NCBI RefSeq assembly: GCF_000336955.1
Contig: NZ_AOLI01000028.1
Location: 1 to 43,806, forward strand
Direction of reading: 5' to 3'
Length of the DNA: 43,806 bases
Source: Haloferax larsenii JCM 13917
GTDB taxonomy: Archaea; Halobacteriota; Halobacteria; Halobacteriales; Haloferacaceae
The translations under genes and the position numbers were made by a program. The notes beneath the pieces are model-generated. The model was given only the letters and a program-made list of their open reading frames with translations. It ran no database searches and was not told where the DNA came from. Positions 1 through 8,306 of this stretch are shown one piece after another (position 1 is the stretch's first letter; each line of letters begins with the position of its first letter).

Positions 1-18
1 GAACCGCTCTTCCGATCT
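1..18. other. Illumina adapter remnant
   Basis: The first 18 bases match the 3' end of the Illumina paired-end adapter, including the GCTCTTCCGATCT core. Genomic sequence therefore starts near base 19. This is a library artefact at a contig edge and has no biological function. Confidence 0.93.
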
Positions 19-413
19 ACACTGTCGTCGTGTGCGCCGAGTCTGTTCCGCGTCCACTCGGTTGGCAGTGCTGGCGGCGCTCCGGTCTGCATCGTCTCCG
101 GGAGGTCGGTGTAGAGCGAGAATCTGTCGAGCGCGTTCGGAAGGCGGCCGATAGAGCGAACGTCGCGCTTTGCGAGAAAGCCGAGCGCGCGATTCGTAAT
201 CTCGAACTCGTCGCCGACGCGCTTGATGAAGCCCATCGATTCGAGCGCATCGACCGTGATTCGGGCTGCGCGGCGGTCGATAGCCGCTGTCTCGGCGACG
301 GCTTCGACGGTCCCGGCGCTGGTCGTGAGCGCGTCGATGACGCCGCTCTCGCGGGCGGCCCAGAGGAGCGCGAGCGATTCGACCGAGAAACGCGACCGGT
401 CGCGGGTAGGCAT
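3..413 (-). CDS. Class I SAM-dependent methyltransferase, N-terminal part (truncated)
   Basis: The frame opens at an ATG (411-413) with MPTRDRSRFSVESLALLW and runs off the left edge of the window, so only about 130 codons are present, the last few being adapter. The visible part is a winged-helix dimerisation-type domain: an alpha-helical start, then a segment reading RRAARITVDALESMGFI and a short beta wing (VGDEFEITNRALGFL). In haloarchaea this fold precedes a SAM-binding methyltransferase domain, which is not in the window. The assignment rests on the N-terminal domain alone, so a stand-alone winged-helix regulator is the alternative. Confidence 0.72.
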   Translation of the reverse strand, partial: MPTRDRSRFSVESLALLWAARESGVIDALTTSAGTVEAVAETAAIDRRAARITVDALESMGFIKRVGDEFEITNRALGFLAKRDVRSIGRLPNALDRFSLYTDLPETMQTGAPPALPTEWTRNRLGAHDDSVDRKSG

Positions 414-485
414 GTCCGCACCGACGAGGTGCGAGAAGTTAGGTGATTTCGTGTTCCGCGGACGGGCGTCGCCGGAGTCGCCGTC

Positions 486-1142
486 TTACCAGGCGGACCA
501 CGCGGTCGAGGTCTGGTCCCGCGCGTAGACGCGCTTTGCGTCTTTCGCGTACACCATATCGCCGGGGTGGTCGAGTTTGCCGTGGCGGTATTCGGGGGCG
601 TCCTCGCGGACGACCAGCCCTTCGATTTCCACTTCTTCGTCGCCGAAGGACTCGGTCTCGCCGACGACGAACTCGTAGTCGCCGGGGACGTTGACGGTGA
701 TGCTTCGGGTGTCCTCGCGCTTGCCGTCCTTCGGGTGGACGGTCACGTTGACGGCGACGTTGTCGACCACGCGGGTCCAGACCGTCTTCACGTCCTTGAC
801 CTGCGCTTCCTCGGTGCGCTCTTCGGGGCCGACTTCGATGCCCGTGATGCGCACGAGTTGAATCGCCTCGGGCGTGTCGACGATGAACTCCTCGCCTTTC
901 GCAATCTCGGCCTCGGCGGGCGCGGAGACCTTCGTCGAGACGGACGACCCGTCCTGCGAGACGACGACGTTCATGTCGATTTCGTTCGGGACTTCGATTT
1001 TCTCTTTGTGGACGTGACCGCACTCGGTACAGCGGACGGTCGAGTGACCGCCGGGCTTCAGCACCTCGTGGACGGTGGGTTCGTCGGGCGAGCACGTCGG
1101 ACAGGAGAGAGGGACGCGCTCACCGGCGTCGGGTAGGCTCAT
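486..1142 (-). CDS. HVO_0476-like zinc finger protein
   Basis: This is a 218-residue acidic protein. The N-terminus carries a zinc-ribbon pair, CPTC (about residues 15-18) and CTEC (about 37-40). The rest is beta-rich and acidic (for example VDTPEAIQLVRITGIEVG) and resembles a haloarchaeal family known as HVO_0476-family zinc finger proteins. The function is unknown; the ribbon suggests nucleic-acid or protein binding. The ATG at 1140-1142 puts the zinc ribbon close to the N-terminus. A longer in-frame extension to 1433 has low complexity and was rejected. The tryptophan-containing C-terminus ends 72 bases before the start of the partial methyltransferase. Confidence 0.82.
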   Translation of the reverse strand: MSLPDAGERVPLSCPTCSPDEPTVHEVLKPGGHSTVRCTECGHVHKEKIEVPNEIDMNVVVSQDGSSVSTKVSAPAEAEIAKGEEFIVDTPEAIQLVRITGIEVGPEERTEEAQVKDVKTVWTRVVDNVAVNVTVHPKDGKREDTRSITVNVPGDYEFVVGETESFGDEEVEIEGLVVREDAPEYRHGKLDHPGDMVYAKDAKRVYARDQTSTAWSAW

Positions 1143-1208
1143 AGAGGGTGTTACCCCATCAGGCCGTAAAAAGCCGCCTTTCTCCTCGTGCGCGTGGGAG
1201 TCGATGGC

Positions 1209-1269
1209 GAGGAGTGGGTGGTGGTGCTGGTGAGGAGTGGGTGGTGATGCTGGTGAGGAGTGGGCGGGC
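1209..1269. repeat. 23-nt tandem repeat, about 2.6 copies
   Basis: Units beginning GAGGAGTGGGTGGTG start at 1209, 1232 and 1255. The first two differ at one base and the third is cut short. The repeat lies in the intergenic gap between the divergent zinc-finger and propeller genes, about 75 bases upstream of the latter. Confidence 0.85.
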
Positions 1270-1342
1270 GCTGATGCTTGAGGTGGGAACCAGATGGTCG
1301 CGGCCGGTTCGTTTTTCATATTGGATATTCGACTATTTTGCC

Positions 1343-2632
1343 ATGCCCTCCCCATCTCGTCGGCAGTTCCTCGCCACCCTCGGTGCTGCCGGTCTCGCGT
1401 CAACTGCCGGGTGTGTGACCTACGACCGACCATCTCACGAGGGGCGTTGGCCCCCCGAGACGAACAGGTACGTCACCGACGTTTCGGGCCCCGGCTCGGA
1501 TGCCTACATTGCGTGGTCTCGGGAGATGCGGGACGCGTTCCCACCGACGATGCCGGTCGTCGCCGACGGCACAGTCTACCATCTCGATTCTCGCGAGGCG
1601 CGACGTGAGCAGTCCGGTGGGACGTGGCTCGGGGCGTTCGACGCCAAAACCGGCGAGACGCAGTGGGAGACGCGCCTCTGGGAGACAGACGAGTTCTACT
1701 ATCTCTACCACCAGGGCCCGCCGGTCTTCGATGGCGACCGACTGTTCGCCCAGACACACGACGGCGTCAAGGCTGTCTCGACCGACGGTGAACTCCTGTG
1801 GACGTTCCAGAATCTCGGGCCACACCAACCGCTGCCCGACCACGCATCACCAGTCGTCACTGACGACCTCGTCGTTGCCGGTTCGTACGGGACAGAGGAT
1901 AGTAACCAACCCGAGATGATGTACGGAATCGACCGTCATACCGGCGAACACGTCTGGAAACGGTCGTTAGAGAAATTCGATGGGGCTCTCTGGCGACTCA
2001 CACTCGATGGCGACACGTGCTACGCACCGCTCTCCAGCGATGGTCGTGTCCTCGCGCTCGACGCGACGACTGGTGAGCCGATAGAAACGTACGACGCTGG
2101 TCCTATTGGGGCGGTCACCGTCTCTGACAACCAATTACTCGTCCTTTCCGAACACGGAGCGGAGGAACGGTTGTACTCGTTCGATATCGACACTGGAACC
2201 CAACAGTGGAGTGTCGACCTCAACGCCGGGGTGCTCGAAGGGACCATTGTCACGGACGGAACACGGGTCTATCACAACGAATTCCAGTATCTCGTTGCAC
2301 GCCGACTCGACACCGGCGAGGAGGTTTGGCGGGTCGGTGGCACAGACGACCGCTATATTCATCAGTCGACACCCGTCATCGCCGCCGACAAACTATACGT
2401 CAGCGCGTATCGTTCGCTCGGCGAAAACGAAGGCGATGGGGCATTTTTCCTCGTTCTCGACCCCGAGTCGGGAACTGAACTCGGACGGGTGATTCCGTGG
2501 AACGATGGCGCCCCCGACACGTCAACCCCAGCAGTCGCCGAGGGCGCGCTTTACCTCTCGCACAGCTATGGCGAACTCGTCTGCTTCGAAGACTGTGCGG
2601 CGGGCGTCTTCGACCACTGTCTAATCGGGTAA
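1343..2632 (+). CDS. PQQ-like beta-propeller lipoprotein (Tat-exported)
   Basis: The 429-residue protein begins MPSPSRRQFLATLGAAG. The twin-arginine motif is followed by a hydrophobic stretch and a lipobox ending AGC, so it should be exported folded by Tat and anchored by lipid outside the cell. The mature part contains repeated propeller blades of the PQQ/BamB type, with recurring motifs such as TGETQWETRLW, GEHVWKRSL and GEEVWRVGG. No substrate is evident; such proteins are usually scaffolds or binding proteins. The ATG at 1343 was chosen because the signal peptide follows at once. A paralogue lies 82 bases downstream on the same strand. Confidence 0.85.
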   Translation: MPSPSRRQFLATLGAAGLASTAGCVTYDRPSHEGRWPPETNRYVTDVSGPGSDAYIAWSREMRDAFPPTMPVVADGTVYHLDSREARREQSGGTWLGAFDAKTGETQWETRLWETDEFYYLYHQGPPVFDGDRLFAQTHDGVKAVSTDGELLWTFQNLGPHQPLPDHASPVVTDDLVVAGSYGTEDSNQPEMMYGIDRHTGEHVWKRSLEKFDGALWRLTLDGDTCYAPLSSDGRVLALDATTGEPIETYDAGPIGAVTVSDNQLLVLSEHGAEERLYSFDIDTGTQQWSVDLNAGVLEGTIVTDGTRVYHNEFQYLVARRLDTGEEVWRVGGTDDRYIHQSTPVIAADKLYVSAYRSLGENEGDGAFFLVLDPESGTELGRVIPWNDGAPDTSTPAVAEGALYLSHSYGELVCFEDCAAGVFDHCLIG

Positions 2633-2714
2633 TCGAGATGGCCGACGCCCGCACGTGCTGTCCAGCTATTCGACGTTCGACCCTTTTCCGCCTGCGCGAC
2701 CAATACTCTAGGTT

Positions 2715-3986
2715 GTGTCCGGCCCCACCCGCCGCCAGTTCCTCGCAGCCCTCGGCGCGTCCGCACTCTCGGCGACCGCCGGGTGCGTCTCCAGCGACGG
2801 AGCCACCTACGAGGGCACGTGGTCGCGCCCCGGATTCGACGACGCCCGAACCGGGTTCTCACCGGCGACTGGGCCCACTGGCCCCCTCACCGCCGCGTGG
2901 CGTGCGGACGTATTCGACGGGTATCCGACGACCTCACCGGTCGTCGCCGACGGGGTAGTTTACTACCTCCACACGCGCGGCGGGAGGGGAAATCCTCACG
3001 AGTCGGTCGTCTCCGCGTTCGGCGCCGCAACTGGTGCAGAGCGCTGGCGGACCATCGTTTCCGTGGCCGACGACGACGAACTCGCGTATCACCACGACTC
3101 GCTGGTCGTCGCCGACCGCATCTATCTCCGGACGCTCGAAGCCCTCTACGCGCTCTCGCTCGACGGCGACCGCCTGTGGCGACACCCCATTCCGACGACG
3201 GCACAGCCGTACCCGATTGCGGCTCCGCCGGTCGTCTCCGACGGTGTCGCCGTCACAGCCACCTACGGAGAGCGAACGCCGCCGATTGGCGTGGCCGCGG
3301 TCGATGCCGAGACTGGGACCCCACGGTGGCGCGTCGGATTCAACTCCCGGCAGATACCGTGGACGCTCGCGGCCGCCGACGGGGCGGTCTACGTCCCGTT
3401 CTTCAAGGGCGACGCGGGGGTCGTCGCGCTCGACCTCCAGACGGGTGGACGGGAGTGGTCCGTTTCGCTCCCGGTTGCAGGCCCCGTGACAGTCGCGGGC
3501 GACACGCTACTCGTCCCACTCGACGGCGACCCTGAAGCTATCGCGGCGGTCGACCGCCGAACTGGAGCGATTCGCTGGCGAGCGCCGGGCGTCCGACACA
3601 CCGAGGCTGGCGTCGCCGTCGCTCACGACCGCGTCTACTACTGTGCCGACCGAATGCTACTCGCGCGCCGCCTCGACACCGGCGACCTCGTCTGGTCGTT
3701 CGGCCCTACTCCCCGTGTCTCGCTCAGTTGGACGCCGGTAGTCGCCGGAGACGTCGTCTACGCCCTCGCAGAGCATCGTGCGGAAAACAGCCGCCCGCAC
3801 TATCTCTACGCGTTGGATGCGGCCTCCGGGCGGGTCCGCGGGTCCGGGCGAGTCTCCCGCTCTGCGACCGTCTCTGGGTTCGCAGTCGTCGATGGCGCGG
3901 GCTACGTCGCACTCGGGAGCGGCGAACTCCTGTGTCTCGAAGCGTGCGCCGTCTCGGCCCTTGGGCGGTGCGTGAGGAACGGGTGA
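2715..3986 (+). CDS. PQQ-like beta-propeller lipoprotein, paralogue
   Basis: A 423-residue paralogue of the upstream gene. It starts at a GTG (2715) with MSGPTRRQFLAALGASALS, a twin-arginine signal and an AGC lipobox. Propeller-blade motifs recur (GAERWRTIV, GTPRWRVGF, GAIRWRAPG, GDLVWSFGP). Both proteins end in a similar cysteine-containing tail (LVCFEDC in the first, LLCLEAC in this one). The pair is a tandem duplication, probably co-transcribed, and its role at the cell surface is unknown. Confidence 0.85.
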   Translation: MSGPTRRQFLAALGASALSATAGCVSSDGATYEGTWSRPGFDDARTGFSPATGPTGPLTAAWRADVFDGYPTTSPVVADGVVYYLHTRGGRGNPHESVVSAFGAATGAERWRTIVSVADDDELAYHHDSLVVADRIYLRTLEALYALSLDGDRLWRHPIPTTAQPYPIAAPPVVSDGVAVTATYGERTPPIGVAAVDAETGTPRWRVGFNSRQIPWTLAAADGAVYVPFFKGDAGVVALDLQTGGREWSVSLPVAGPVTVAGDTLLVPLDGDPEAIAAVDRRTGAIRWRAPGVRHTEAGVAVAHDRVYYCADRMLLARRLDTGDLVWSFGPTPRVSLSWTPVVAGDVVYALAEHRAENSRPHYLYALDAASGRVRGSGRVSRSATVSGFAVVDGAGYVALGSGELLCLEACAVSALGRCVRNG

Positions 3987-4036
3987 AACAGGAGTCAGCG
4001 TGGCTTGTCAGGGGGCGCGAGGTGTTAGTGTGACTT

Positions 4037-4996
4037 TCAGGGCTGCGGCAGGTCGACTTCTTCGCCGTCGGCGTAGACTGTCGGGTTGCGGACGATACCG
4101 TCGAGGTGGAGCGGCGCGTCGGTGTCGCCGCCGATTCCCGCGTCGTCGCCGATAGCGATGTGGATGGTTCCGGCGGCCTTCTCGTCGAGGAGGACCGAGC
4201 CGACGAGGTTGGTGACGCCGACGTTGGTGCCGATGCCGATTTCAGCGAGGTTGTACGCGTCCTGTCCGACTTCTTCGGCGGCCTCCTCGACCTGCTCGCG
4301 GATGTCGTCGTCCGAGATGTGGGTGACGAAGCCGTCTTCGACCTCGAAGCGGAGTTCCTGCCCTTCGTCGAGGAGGCCGTGGGGCATCATCGTCCCGTCC
4401 ACGACGAAGGTTCCGGTCGCGGATTCGGGACTGAGGAAAATCTCGCCCGCGGGGAGGTTCGAGAACGACCCGGCGTCGGCGATAGAGCCGGTGTCGGCGA
4501 GCCATTCGCGGTCGCCGCGGACGAAGGTGATGTCCGTGCCCTTCTCGGTCGTGACTCGTACCTCGTCGGCGTCGCCGACGGCGTCGAGCATCGCTTTACT
4601 GTGGTCGTAAATCGCGTCGTAGTCGGCGTCGAGGCCCGTGACGAACACCTCTTCGGTGATGCCGGGGAGGGTCGCGCCGCGAGCGCCGGCGTCACAGGCG
4701 TCACCGCGGGCGCGGGTGTGACTGAGGCTCTTCGACGTCGGTGCGAGGAAGGCGTCGGCGTCGGCCATCGCCGCGGCGACCGGTGCGGGTGGTTCCTCAC
4801 CGTGCTGGTTACCCGGCGGGTAGCGGATGATGGAGGCGTCGTCGGTCACTTCGCTTGCGACTTCGTAGAGGGCTTCGCCGATGCGCTGGCGCGTGTCGTC
4901 GGTGACGACGACGAGTGATTCGTCAGCCTGCAGGTCGAGACACTGGTGGACCGCCGTCTCGCTGGCGGCGCGGAGGTCGGAGTCGTCGATTGCCAT
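4037..4996 (-). CDS. M29-family metalloaminopeptidase
   Basis: This 319-residue protein resembles the thermophilic aminopeptidase (M29, AmpT/AmpS) family, which removes N-terminal residues from peptides using two metal ions. The C-terminal third has the expected ligands: Glu in NLAEIGIGTN, Glu and His in LLDEKAAGTIHIAIGDD, and His and Asp in PLHLDGIVRNPTVYADG. It is shorter than bacterial M29 enzymes (about 360-410 residues), a size I believe is usual for archaeal members. The ATG at 4994-4996 is preferred to an upstream one that adds 13 residues. Its upstream region is now occupied by an insertion element that ends about 120 bases away. Confidence 0.85.
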   Translation of the reverse strand: MAIDDSDLRAASETAVHQCLDLQADESLVVVTDDTRQRIGEALYEVASEVTDDASIIRYPPGNQHGEEPPAPVAAAMADADAFLAPTSKSLSHTRARGDACDAGARGATLPGITEEVFVTGLDADYDAIYDHSKAMLDAVGDADEVRVTTEKGTDITFVRGDREWLADTGSIADAGSFSNLPAGEIFLSPESATGTFVVDGTMMPHGLLDEGQELRFEVEDGFVTHISDDDIREQVEEAAEEVGQDAYNLAEIGIGTNVGVTNLVGSVLLDEKAAGTIHIAIGDDAGIGGDTDAPLHLDGIVRNPTVYADGEEVDLPQP

Positions 4997-5134
4997 GGTC
5001 GAACGTGTGATAGCGGTCCGGTTAGGCGTTCCCATCCGCGAGTCAACTGTGGGTTCGTTTCTGCCCGCCGCCTCGCAGTCGGCGAATTTTGCCTGTCAAC
5101 CACCCCGAAATTCACAGAAAAGTCAAGGCGGATG

Positions 5135-5155
5135 CCCCGAGGCTTGACCTCGGGG
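5135..5155 (+). repeat. Left-end hairpin of the IS element
   Basis: Perfect 8-bp stem (CCCCGAGG / CCTCGGGG) with loop CTTGA, followed by AGGAAGCCGACAA. Such subterminal hairpins are recognised by TnpA-type transposases supplied in trans. A similar hairpin followed by GAATCCGACAA occurs near the right edge of the window. Confidence 0.8.
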
Positions 5156-5245
5156 AGGAAGCCGACAACTCGGTACACAAACCACGCTACGATGGTAGCC
5201 TGACTCCCAACTAGTAAATAACCACAGCTCAATATGTGAAACACA

Positions 5246-6454
5246 GTGGAATACCGTCGTACCGCCGTCATCAAACTCGACACACCCGATGGATCCGACC
5301 CGCTCCTCCGCGAGACTGTCGATCAGTTCAAACACTGCGCCAACACCGCTTCGGAGTGGTGCTGGCACGGCGACGACGGATACCACGTTACATCCAAAGC
5401 CAAAGCCGAACGCGATCTGTACGACCAACTCCGCGACGAAACCAACCTCACCGCCAACCTCGTTCAGAAAGGCATCAGGCGGGCCGTCGAAGCCGTCAAG
5501 AGCGGAGTTGAACGTCTCAAACGTGGAGAGAACACGTCACGACCCTACTTCTCAGCGGACAGCGCGGTGTACGACAAACGAAGTGCAACGTTCCACCGCG
5601 ACCACGTATCCCTCTCCACCGTAGACGGACGTATTGAGTGCGACTACATCCTCCCCAACGACTCGGAGACCCCGCCGACAAAGTACGTCTCCGACGAGGA
5701 CTTCGAGTTCAGGATGGCGAACTTACAGTACCGAGACGGCGACTGGTACTTGCACGCTTCCATGCGGAAGGTCGAAGCAGATGAGTCCGAATCCGAGTCC
5801 AAGCACAGAACAGTCCTTGGTGTGGATTTGGGCGTCAACAACATCGCCGTCGCTTCAACTGGGCGATTCTGGTCGGCAGACGAGTTCAACCACTGGCGAA
5901 ACGAGTACGAGAAACGCCGTGGGTCGCTTCAACAGTGTGGCTCGCGTCACGCTCACGAGAACATCGAATCAGTGGGTCGCAAAGAGACTGGACGTTTCGA
6001 GATCTACTTGCACACGGTGGCGAACGAACTCATCACGGAGGCTGTCGAACACGACTGCTCACACATCGTGTTCGAGGACTTGACGCATATTCGGGAGAAC
6101 ATTCCGGAGGCGACGTGGCAACACGTCTGGGCGTTCAGACGCCTCTACGAGTACATCGAATACAAAGTAGAGGAGTACGACGTGGAAGTCGTACAGGTTG
6201 ACCCACGGAACACGTCGAAGCGGTGCTCGACGTGCGGGTTTACCCACCCGGAGAATCGGTCTGGTGAAGCGTTCTGTTGTCAGAAGTGCGGATACGAGAA
6301 CCACGCTGACTACAACGCTTCAAAGAACATCGGTTTGCAGTATCTCCGTCGTCGGCAAAACGCAAACGACGGAGGCGCACCCGTAGATGTGCGCTTGAAT
6401 CGCGGGACGCTGAACGTGAACGGCGAATATTCGCCTACCGTTGTTAACGGTTAG
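5246..6454 (+). CDS. tnpB: TnpB RNA-guided endonuclease (IS605 OrfB family)
   Basis: A 402-residue TnpB protein. The RuvC-like nuclease triad is intact: Asp194 in GVDLGVNNIAVAS, Glu277 in VFEDLTHIRE and Asp355 in NHADYNASKNIG. A four-cysteine zinc ribbon (CSTC and CQKC) lies before the last Asp. TnpB family members use an RNA from the element's right end to cut DNA next to a short target motif, which helps the element persist. The start is GTG at 5246; an ATG just upstream is followed immediately by a stop. Length and motifs suggest a functional protein. Mobility would need a TnpA from elsewhere in the genome. Confidence 0.93.
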   Translation: MEYRRTAVIKLDTPDGSDPLLRETVDQFKHCANTASEWCWHGDDGYHVTSKAKAERDLYDQLRDETNLTANLVQKGIRRAVEAVKSGVERLKRGENTSRPYFSADSAVYDKRSATFHRDHVSLSTVDGRIECDYILPNDSETPPTKYVSDEDFEFRMANLQYRDGDWYLHASMRKVEADESESESKHRTVLGVDLGVNNIAVASTGRFWSADEFNHWRNEYEKRRGSLQQCGSRHAHENIESVGRKETGRFEIYLHTVANELITEAVEHDCSHIVFEDLTHIRENIPEATWQHVWAFRRLYEYIEYKVEEYDVEVVQVDPRNTSKRCSTCGFTHPENRSGEAFCCQKCGYENHADYNASKNIGLQYLRRRQNANDGGAPVDVRLNRGTLNVNGEYSPTVVNG

Positions 6455-6503
6455 AACGGGAGCCCACGCGAAAGCCTCGGGGCTTGACCCCGAGGTAATT
6501 TAC
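6378..6503 (+). ncRNA. Putative TnpB guide RNA (reRNA/omegaRNA)
   Basis: In IS605-type elements the guide-scaffold RNA overlaps the 3' end of tnpB and runs through the right end into flanking DNA. Here the stretch from late tnpB through the 8-bp hairpin at 6475-6495 has that position and structure. The bases directly after 6503 (CCCGGGAGTTGTCC...) would form the guide. The 5' limit is a guess and no transcript is shown by the sequence. Confidence 0.45.
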
Positions 6504-6597
6504 CCCGGGAGTTGTCCAACGACTCACTCACATCGGAGTTAATTTCTACCCACTAACCATCGAAATAACTATGGTCGGCTGCGGCCGTGTTTCAGCC

Positions 6598-7668
6598 ATG
6601 ATACGAGTGGGTGTCAACGGCTACGGTACAATCGGAAAGCGCGTCGCCGACGCGGTCGAGGCGCAGCCCGACATGGAAATAATCGGCGTGGCCAAGACCC
6701 AGCCCAACTTCGAAGCGCACACCGCAGTCAAGCGCGGCTATCCGATGTACGCCGCCATCCCCGAACGTGCTCCGTTGTTCGCCGAAGCCGGCATCGAGGT
6801 CGCCGGTGAAGTCGACGAACTCGTCGCGGAAGCGGACATCATCGTCGACTGCACGCCCTCCGGCATCGGGGAGCAGAACCGAGAACTGTACGAGACCCAC
6901 CACACGCCCGCTATCTTCCAGGGCGGCGAGAGCGCGGACGTCGCGGACGTGAGCTTCAACGCTCGTTCGAACTTCGACGCCGCACGCGACGCCGACTACG
7001 TCCGCGTCGTCTCCTGTAACACGACCGGACTCTCTCGCGTCATCGCCCCGCTCGAAGAGGAGTACGGCGTCGAGAAGGTACGCGCGACACTGGTTCGCCG
7101 CGGCGGCGACCCGGGACAGAACTCTCGCGGACCAATCAACGACATCCTCCCGAACCCGATTAAAGTTCCCTCGCACCACGGTCCCGACGTCAAGACCATT
7201 TTCCCCGACCTCGAAATCGACACGCTCGGACTGAAAGTTCCGGCGACGCTGATGCACGTGCACGCGCTGAACGTCACACTCGGCGACGACGTGACGGGCG
7301 CACACGTCCGCCAACTGCTCGAAGACGAAGACCGCATCTACGTCATTCCGGAAGGCCTCGGCATCGACGGCGCAGGGAAGCTCAAGGACCTCGCACTCGA
7401 CGCCGGCCGTCCGCGCGGTGACCTCTGGGAGAACTGCGTGTGGGGCGAATCCATCGGCGTGAACGGCCGCGACCTCTATCTGTTCCAGGCCATCCACCAG
7501 GAATCCGACGTGATTCCGGAGAACGTCGACGCCATCCGCGCGATGTTCGACCTCGAAGACAAAGAGACCAGTATGCAGCGCACCGACCGCCAACTCGGCG
7601 TCGGTATCTCCGGCGACCCTTCTGGGTTCTCTGAGCAGGCGCGCGCGGAGTTCGCCGACGACGACTAA
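6598..7668 (+). CDS. gapB: Type II (archaeal) glyceraldehyde-3-phosphate dehydrogenase
   Basis: A 356-residue archaeal-type GAPDH, which interconverts glyceraldehyde-3-phosphate and 1,3-bisphosphoglycerate. The N-terminus is a Rossmann nucleotide-binding motif ([16 protein letters not shown]). The catalytic cysteine is Cys140 in [10 protein letters not shown]. The phosphate-binding region contains [13 protein letters not shown] and conserved histidines at VPSHHGPD and LMHVHALN. The ATG at 6598 puts the Rossmann strand at the N-terminus; an upstream ATG adding nine residues is less likely. In Haloferax volcanii the type II enzyme is, as I recall, assigned to gluconeogenesis and the type I enzyme to sugar breakdown. 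An insertion element ends about 95 bases upstream and may affect expression. Confidence 0.95.
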   Translation: MIRVGVNGYGTIGKRVADAVEAQPDMEIIGVAKTQPNFEAHTAVKRGYPMYAAIPERAPLFAEAGIEVAGEVDELVAEADIIVDCTPSGIGEQNRELYETHHTPAIFQGGESADVADVSFNARSNFDAARDADYVRVVSCNTTGLSRVIAPLEEEYGVEKVRATLVRRGGDPGQNSRGPINDILPNPIKVPSHHGPDVKTIFPDLEIDTLGLKVPATLMHVHALNVTLGDDVTGAHVRQLLEDEDRIYVIPEGLGIDGAGKLKDLALDAGRPRGDLWENCVWGESIGVNGRDLYLFQAIHQESDVIPENVDAIRAMFDLEDKETSMQRTDRQLGVGISGDPSGFSEQARAEFADDD

Positions 7669-7710
7669 TCGGCGAATCGTCTGTTCAGCCTCTTTTCGGT
7701 CGTTTATTGC

Positions 7711-8199
7711 TCACAGCGCTTCGAACGATACGTCCCCCGTCCCGAGGTCGACGACCGCGACGTGGAAGTCGTCGTCAGCACCTGCAATCGGAAGCCCGCC
7801 GGGGTTGAGGTGCGTCGTCTCTCCGTCGTGTTCGACCACCCGCTCGTGGGTGTGCCCGCGGAGGACGTAGTCGTAGGACCCCGCTTCGACGAGTGCGTCC
7901 ACCAGCCCCGCTTCGGTGCCGTGGTAGACGGCTATCTCCTCACCAGCGAGCGTCAGATGCGCGAAATCGTCGTGATAAGTGCCAAACGACTCCACAATTT
8001 CGCGGAGTTTCCACTCACCGTCGTTGTTCCCGCGAACCGCGTGGAAGTCGAAGTCCGCGTCGAACGCGGTCGCAGAGAACGGTGCGACGATGTCGCCGCA
8101 ATGGACGACCACGTCCACGGCTTCTGCTTCGAAGTACGCTACCGCCGCCTCGACGGAGTCGAGGTTGTCGTGCGTGTCGGAGACGACGCCGAGTTTCAT
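7711..8199 (-). CDS. YfcE/MJ0936-family metallophosphoesterase
   Basis: A 162-residue calcineurin-like phosphoesterase. The metal-binding motifs appear in order: SDTHDN at residues 8-13, HCGDIV, GNND, a lone His in AVYHGTE, and GHTHE. These match the small phosphodiesterase family typified by MJ0936 and YfcE, which hydrolyse model phosphodiesters; the natural substrate is not known. The start at 8197-8199 (MKLGVVSDTHDN) is the family's normal N-terminus. It converges with gapB, leaving 42 bases between stop codons. Confidence 0.9.
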   Translation of the reverse strand: MKLGVVSDTHDNLDSVEAAVAYFEAEAVDVVVHCGDIVAPFSATAFDADFDFHAVRGNNDGEWKLREIVESFGTYHDDFAHLTLAGEEIAVYHGTEAGLVDALVEAGSYDYVLRGHTHERVVEHDGETTHLNPGGLPIAGADDDFHVAVVDLGTGDVSFEAL

Positions 8200-8306
8200 A
8201 CCAGTTGGTTTGGTGGCATCGGATATCAACGTTCGCCGACACTTATGTGCCGAGCGCCCGCCGTTGTCGGTATGTCCCACTTCGCCATCCACTCGGAGGT
8301 CGGATT

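Larger units (their letters stand above)
5116..6503 (+). mobile_element. IS605/IS1341-type element carrying only tnpB
   Basis: The element holds one gene, tnpB, and no TnpA transposase. It is bounded by subterminal hairpins: an 8-bp stem at 5135-5155 on the left and one at 6475-6495 on the right. Both have the same loop (CTTGA) and the same arm sequences in swapped order. TTCAC (5111-5115) precedes the proposed left end and TTTAC (6499-6503) forms the proposed right end. This is the arrangement expected for IS200/IS605 elements, which have no inverted terminal repeats and make no target duplication. The exact boundaries are inferred and could shift by several bases. Confidence 0.72.

Noticed and set aside
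1148-1342. An N-terminal extension of the first propeller protein
   Set aside because: The upstream part translates the 23-nt repeat into low-complexity sequence and would hide the twin-arginine signal inside the protein.
5116-6503. A complete two-gene IS605 element
   Set aside because: No TnpA (Y1 transposase) frame exists within or beside the hairpin boundaries. It is a TnpB-only element.
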